This document shows, one piece after another, positions 6,141-9,489 of a stretch of DNA of 9,489 nt. The DNA is taken from assembly GCA_964482435.1 (NCBI GenBank), contig CAYZXL010000110.1, positions 1 to 9,489 on the forward strand. The letters run 5' to 3'. Each line of letters starts with the position of its first letter. Position 1 is the stretch's first letter. The DNA is from CAYZXL01 sp964482435. Lineage in GTDB: Bacteria > Auribacterota > JABMQX01. Both the position numbers and the translations under genes were made by a program. Under the pieces are notes generated by a model. The model did not search any database and had not been told where the DNA came from. It saw only the letters and a list, made by a program, of their open reading frames with translations.

Positions 6141-8135
6141 ATGGGAAAACGGGTTATATGTCTCCTGCTGAGTACGAGCATATCGGCAATGCTGGCAGTC
6201 GGCGGGCACGCCGATACGCTGCAAAGCTGGTTCGATGCGCACGGATACAACATAAACGTCGCAACAGACGAACTTGGCATCGAGCGATTCGGGCCGGCCT
6301 TGTGTACGGTGACGGTCTTGAACGGAGAGCACGCTTACCTCAATCTCACTGGATGGTATCTGGGACAATACGATAGAACTCTGCTCTTTGGAGGCGTGCC
6401 GCAGGTTGGAGCTACCGACAGCTTTGCCGCCGGGCAGGAGTTTGGCTTCTACATAGATTCAGGTTACGGATTCTTCTACACGGAAACGGCACTCAACCCG
6501 GACGGCATTGACTACGCCTGTGTTTTTCGGAACCCCCGGGGGGCCGGATACATCGTAGCTTTCGAAGATATGATGGGCGGAGGAGACCGCGACTACACAG
6601 ACCGGCTTATTCTGGTTACGATGATGCCTTTCGGCCCGTGGTATGTTGATTGTTCCGTGCCGGTCTCCGGCGATGGGCGAACGTGGCCCACGGCCTTTAA
6701 GACCATTCAGGAAGGGGTCAATGCGGCGGGAGAAGCGGAAGAAGTCATCGTTGCCCCTGGTATCTACCGAGAGAATGTTGTCTTCAAGGGGAATAACATC
6801 GTCATCCATAGTAGGGACCCCAACGACCCGAAGATCGTCGCCAGCACCGTCATCATGGATGGAGGAGCGAGGAGGGCGGTTGTGACGTTTGCCGGCAGCG
6901 AGACATCGGGGTGCATCCTGCTCGGGTTCACCATCCGGAACGGCAGCGCCGACTACGGCGGGGGAATCTGCGGCGGCACGGAGGAGAAACATACTTACGC
7001 CACTATCCGAAGCAACACCATAACCCAAAACTATGCAATTCACAACGGCGGGGGAATCGCCTTCTGCGACGGCCCCATTGAAAACAACGTCATCAGCGAG
7101 AACCAGGCGGTAGGGAGTGGCGGAGGGCTACACGGTTGCCAGGGCCTCATTCGTGACAACGTCGTAACGGACAATATTGCCTCCTACAGCGGCGGCGGCA
7201 TGCACCTGTGTCACGGCACCATCGCCAACAACCTCATCTCTGGCAACGTTGCGGCCAGAGGCGCCGGGCTGGACTATTGCAGCGGGATAATCGAGAAAAA
7301 CACCATCAGCCAGAACACCGCTTCTTACGGTGGCGGCGGTCTGGCCTGGTGCGAGGGCACGGTCCAGACCAACACGATCCGTGGCAATTCGGCCTTCTAC
7401 GGTGGCGGCCTGGCCTGGGGCATTGGGATAATCCAGAACAACCTCATTGTGGGAAATCGGGGTGAAGACCGCGCCGGTGGACTGGAGAGGTGCGAGGGGG
7501 TCATCAGGAACAACACCATCGTCGCCAACTCAGCTTCCGACCGCGGGGGCGGCCTTGCTGATTGCGGGGCGACAATCATAAACTGCGTCATCTGGGGGAA
7601 CGCGGCCGCCTACTCCGCCCAGCTTTCCGGCTCGAGCGACCCCACCTATTCTTGCATTGAGGGATGGGGCGGAGGGGAAGGAAACGTCAGCGCAAGCCCC
7701 CCGTTTGTTGACGGCGATGGCCCGGATGATGACCCCGAGACCTTCGAGGACAACAACTATCGTCTGGCAGGGGCATCCCCTGGCATTGATGCTGGCAGGA
7801 ACGAAGCCTGGATGTGGAACGCCTTTGACATGGACGGCAACTACCGCATCAGCTATGGGGCTTTTTCCCTGACCGTTGACATCGGGGCTTACGAGTTCCG
7901 TTCTCTGGCCTTTCGGATCGTGAGACTCACGCAGACCGTTGACGGCAGAATCGAACTCACCTGGACCAGTGGCCTCGCCGAGAATTATGTTATCTGGGCG
8001 TGTCTTGACCTTACAAGCGGGGCGTGGTTCAGACTGAACGCCAAGCCCATAGCCTCCGTAGGCCGCTTGACCACCTGGATTGACTCCAACATCCCTCTTT
8101 CCCGTCAATTCTTCTACAGAATCGAAATGGACTGA
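6141..8135 (+). CDS. Secreted DUF4114 / right-handed beta-helix / choice-of-anchor Q protein
   Basis: This is a complete 664-residue protein; the ATG has GGAGG 5 nt upstream. Residues 1-24 are a signal peptide ending GHA-D. Residues about 86-160 match DUF4114: a FAAGQEFGFYI strand, ALNPDGIDYACVF (117-129) and FEDMMGGGDRDYTD (141-154), an acidic, possibly Ca-binding loop. Residues about 166-300 open the beta-helix (TIQEGVNAA, VIVAPGIYRENV). Residues 303-492 are eight rungs of 23-24 residues built on GGGL..C.G.I..N.I..N. Residues about 493-586 form the choice-of-anchor Q ending (SPGIDAGRN, DIGAYEF). Residues about 591-664 are a C-terminal beta domain ending FFYRIEMD. No PEP-CTERM, Por or LPXTG sorting tail is present. 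Beta-helix proteins of this kind bind or cleave polysaccharides, but no lyase active site is identifiable, so a surface or matrix role is as likely. It is transcribed away from the hydrolase group. Confidence 0.85.
   Translation: MGKRVICLLLSTSISAMLAVGGHADTLQSWFDAHGYNINVATDELGIERFGPALCTVTVLNGEHAYLNLTGWYLGQYDRTLLFGGVPQVGATDSFAAGQEFGFYIDSGYGFFYTETALNPDGIDYACVFRNPRGAGYIVAFEDMMGGGDRDYTDRLILVTMMPFGPWYVDCSVPVSGDGRTWPTAFKTIQEGVNAAGEAEEVIVAPGIYRENVVFKGNNIVIHSRDPNDPKIVASTVIMDGGARRAVVTFAGSETSGCILLGFTIRNGSADYGGGICGGTEEKHTYATIRSNTITQNYAIHNGGGIAFCDGPIENNVISENQAVGSGGGLHGCQGLIRDNVVTDNIASYSGGGMHLCHGTIANNLISGNVAARGAGLDYCSGIIEKNTISQNTASYGGGGLAWCEGTVQTNTIRGNSAFYGGGLAWGIGIIQNNLIVGNRGEDRAGGLERCEGVIRNNTIVANSASDRGGGLADCGATIINCVIWGNAAAYSAQLSGSSDPTYSCIEGWGGGEGNVSASPPFVDGDGPDDDPETFEDNNYRLAGASPGIDAGRNEAWMWNAFDMDGNYRISYGAFSLTVDIGAYEFRSLAFRIVRLTQTVDGRIELTWTSGLAENYVIWACLDLTSGAWFRLNAKPIASVGRLTTWIDSNIPLSRQFFYRIEMD
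7047..7616 (+). repeat. Eight tandem 69-72-bp coding repeats (beta-helix rungs with a cysteine column)
   Basis: Within the beta-helix gene, units begin at residues 303, 327, 351, 374, 398, 421, 445 and 469, each 23 or 24 residues long. Each unit opens with a Gly-rich turn (GGG, GAG or AGG), has Leu/Ile/Met at position 4, Cys at position 7 and N.I..N later. The cysteines are 309, 333, 357, 380, 404, 451 and 475; the sixth rung has Gly427 instead. Cys277 in the preceding degenerate rung (GGGIC) is offset. The units are diverged at DNA level, so this is an old protein repeat rather than a recent tandem duplication. Confidence 0.8.
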
Positions 8136-8401
8136 GGGTTGCTGGAGGGGGCAAAAAGACCCACCTGGAAATCACACAACAACTTGACCGGAGTGTCAAC
8201 GCTCAGTGTGTCATCAGCCTTCGCCCTATCGGCCTCGGCGCTCTTATCGAGCATGGATACCATCTACCCGCTTCACCCACCGCAGCGCGAATTTTTCGCT
8301 TGACGCGGCAGATATAACGGTCATAGGCTTTACGTGATAAGGTTGATGGCCTTCGCCTAATTCAGCCCGTGTTTCTATCCCCGACATTCGGGAGGGGCCT
8401 G

Positions 8402-8590
8402 ATGCATTCACTCGTCTTGTATTCTGCTCCGTTGTCCTATCCAGAGTTCCTCCCGGCCATCAGCCCCGCCTTGAATCGAGAAGACCAGCGAAACGAGCTA
8501 ACCATCGTCGAAAGTCGCCCGGTGCCCAAACTGGAACTCCTGCAGCAGATCCCAGCAAAGGCACCAGAAAACAGTTCAGTTGTTCCTTGA
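8402..8590 (+). CDS. Possible small protein, 62 aa (low confidence)
   Basis: I do not recognise this protein. The ATG at 8402 has GGGAGG 6 nt upstream, which is the main reason to list it. The frame also extends upstream to a GTG at 8369, which has no ribosome binding site. The product begins MHSLVLYSAPLSYPEF, has a charged middle (NREDQRNELTIVE) and no cysteines, transmembrane segment or known motif. In GC-rich DNA a 62-codon open frame is common by chance, and the Shine-Dalgarno match may be accidental. Confidence 0.2.
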   Translation: MHSLVLYSAPLSYPEFLPAISPALNREDQRNELTIVESRPVPKLELLQQIPAKAPENSSVVP

Positions 8591-8728
8591 AGGTGTTTGG
8601 CTGTGGTTCCGACTCCGCTCCATGCTGTGTCCTCCCCGGCAGTACGGTCGGCGGACAACGATTTCGCCCCGACCCCTCGCCCGGGACTCTATGCGGAATC
8701 GCTCCACACGCCGCCCCTGAGAGCAAGT

Positions 8729-8748
8729 CATAATCTCAAGCATAATCT
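8729..8748 (+). promoter_or_regulatory. Tandem CATAATCT repeat, candidate -10 region or regulator site of the LamG gene
   Basis: CATAATCT occurs at 8729-8736 and again at 8741-8748, a 12-bp period, ending 20 bp before the ATG at 8769. CATAAT matches TATAAT at five of six positions, so either copy could act as a -10 element. No acceptable -35 hexamer lies 17 bp upstream of either copy. The repeat could also be a direct-repeat operator. GGGAGG (8755-8760) follows as the ribosome binding site. Confidence 0.33.
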
Positions 8749-8768
8749 TTGAATGGGAGGGCCGAGAA

Positions 8769-9489
8769 ATGAGAAAGCAAGTCTTGTTATTCTTGTTCAT
8801 GATCCTGGCAGCCGCCACGGGTGTCGTCAATGCAGATATCGAGACAGGGCTAATAGGGCATTGGACTTTTGACGAGGGCCAGGGGACAACGGCAAACGAC
8901 TCTTCTGGCAACAACAACCACGGCACCCTCCAGGGCAACCCGGCGTGGGTGGATGGCAGAATCTCAAAGGCTCTCCAGTTTGACGGTGTTGATGACTGGG
9001 TGCAGGTGCCGCATGCCGCGATCCTTACGGTGGACACCGAAGTAACTGTAGCGGCATGGATAAATGCCCAAAGGCATACCGGCCCTGGCGGTGCCCAGTG
9101 GCAAGGCATTCTTTCAAAGTCCAATGATCCCCGGTCGTACAGCCTCTACACTGAGTCGAGTGGTGCCCTTCATTTCAGCACGGCTGGTGTTGGTACTCTG
9201 AGCACCGGGCTGGTGCCGCTCAATGAATGGGTACACGTCGCCGCGATGGTGGTAGGCGGCGGACACAGGTATTACATCAATGGACAACTTGCTGGCGAAA
9301 GCGGATCAGGAATCACCCTACCAGGGACTGCCGACACGGCCGACGTTCTCATCGGTAGGACCTGGGAGGGCTCTCGCGAGTTTCTTGGCATGATTGACGA
9401 TGTCTGCATCTACAACCGGGCCTTGAGCGCGGATGACATCGTCGAGCTGTTTAACTGGACCGGAGGAACGACCGCAAAGGCTGGGCCGG
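8769..9489 (+). CDS. Secreted LamG/concanavalin A-like domain protein (C-terminus outside window)
   Basis: The frame is open for 240 codons from ATG 8769 to the right edge, and GGGAGG lies 8 nt upstream. Residues 1-22 are a signal peptide (MRKQ, hydrophobic run, VVNA-D). Residues about 26-228 are one full LamG-like jelly-roll domain (Laminin_G_3 type): LIGHWTFDEGQGTTANDSSG (28-47), ALQFDGVDDWVQVP (68-81), VTVAAWI (92-98), LNEWVHVAAMV (151-161), YYINGQLAG (168-176), then GMIDDVCIYNRALS (207-220). This order is typical of the domain as found in large secreted PVC proteins, where it is thought to bind glycans or proteins and may form cell-surface structures. A Gly/Thr linker follows (WTGGTTAKAGP), so further domains and any sorting signal lie beyond the window. 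It points the same way as the beta-helix gene, but the 633-bp gap argues against a tight operon. Confidence 0.85.
   Translation, partial: MRKQVLLFLFMILAAATGVVNADIETGLIGHWTFDEGQGTTANDSSGNNNHGTLQGNPAWVDGRISKALQFDGVDDWVQVPHAAILTVDTEVTVAAWINAQRHTGPGGAQWQGILSKSNDPRSYSLYTESSGALHFSTAGVGTLSTGLVPLNEWVHVAAMVVGGGHRYYINGQLAGESGSGITLPGTADTADVLIGRTWEGSREFLGMIDDVCIYNRALSADDIVELFNWTGGTTAKAGP

Larger units (their letters stand above)
8136..8768 (+). other. Intergenic region, 633 bp, between the beta-helix and LamG genes
   Basis: I see no confident gene here. There is no clear intrinsic terminator after the stop at 8133-8135. A short palindrome GCGAA-TTT-TTCGC lies at 8287-8299 but is too small to call. A 62-codon ORF with a plausible Shine-Dalgarno sequence (8402-8590) and a tandem CATAATCT repeat (8729-8748) are listed separately. 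No tRNA-like cloverleaf, no insertion-sequence ends and no CRISPR-like repeat were found by eye. Confidence 0.6.

Noticed and set aside
5880..6368. 162-codon minus-strand frame across the start of the beta-helix gene
   Set aside because: It overlaps the well-supported start and signal peptide of the beta-helix gene and shows no recognisable domain.
7047..7616. Regular repeats as a CRISPR array or minisatellite
   Set aside because: The repeats are in frame, diverged at the DNA level, and match the beta-helix rung pattern of the encoded protein.
8287..8299. GCGAA-TTT-TTCGC palindrome as a terminator of the beta-helix gene
   Set aside because: The stem has only five pairs, the loop is 3 nt, there is no T-run after it, and it lies about 150 bp beyond the stop codon.
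8576..9124. 182-codon minus-strand frame opposite the LamG gene
   Set aside because: It lies antisense to a clear signal peptide and LamG domain, and its Cys/Pro/Ser/Arg-rich product has no motif.

Overview
The window looks like a fragment of a GC-rich bacterial genome of the PVC group. Planctomycetota or a related lineage such as Verrucomicrobiota is most likely. This rests on gene content: a ceramidase-like protein with an Sec-type signal, a double alpha/beta-hydrolase esterase, a beta-helix protein of the 'choice-of-anchor Q' kind carrying DUF4114, and a LamG protein, all separated by roomy spacers. No rRNA, tRNA, CRISPR array, integrase or insertion sequence was seen, so the placement is an inference.

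Left part (1-5432, minus strand). Three genes for exported proteins read leftward. First comes a putative secreted glycoside hydrolase (TIM barrel plus beta-galactosidase-trimerisation-like domain, GTG start at 5432). An exported acetylxylan-esterase-like protein follows, with an intact N-terminal active site and a degenerate second hydrolase domain. Last is a ceramidase-like hydrolase that runs off the left edge. The gaps are 139 and 176 bp, with no clear terminator between the genes. They could be co-transcribed, although a hairpin and a weak promoter-like sequence lie before the third gene. Together they suggest breakdown of an acylated or acetylated glycan or glycolipid outside the cytoplasm. 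The substrate cannot be read from the sequence.

Middle (5433-6140). A 708-bp divergent spacer has a convincing small hairpin plus T-run on the minus strand, just after a 67-codon ORF of unknown nature. A second A-tract/stem/T-tract inverted repeat lies inside that ORF.

Right part (6141-9489, plus strand). A complete secreted protein consists of DUF4114, a right-handed beta-helix, a choice-of-anchor Q segment and a C-terminal beta domain. Its 24-residue rungs carry a nearly invariant cysteine. A 633-bp spacer follows, with no confident gene (one low-confidence 62-codon ORF). The window ends inside a secreted LamG (concanavalin-like) protein preceded by a tandem CATAATCT repeat. These two look like cell-surface or extracellular binding proteins.

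I found no clear new defence, mobile or RNA system. The best leads are the cysteine column of the beta-helix, the pseudo-catalytic second domain of the esterase, the unassigned glycoside hydrolase, and the small ORF/hairpin cassette in the divergent spacer.
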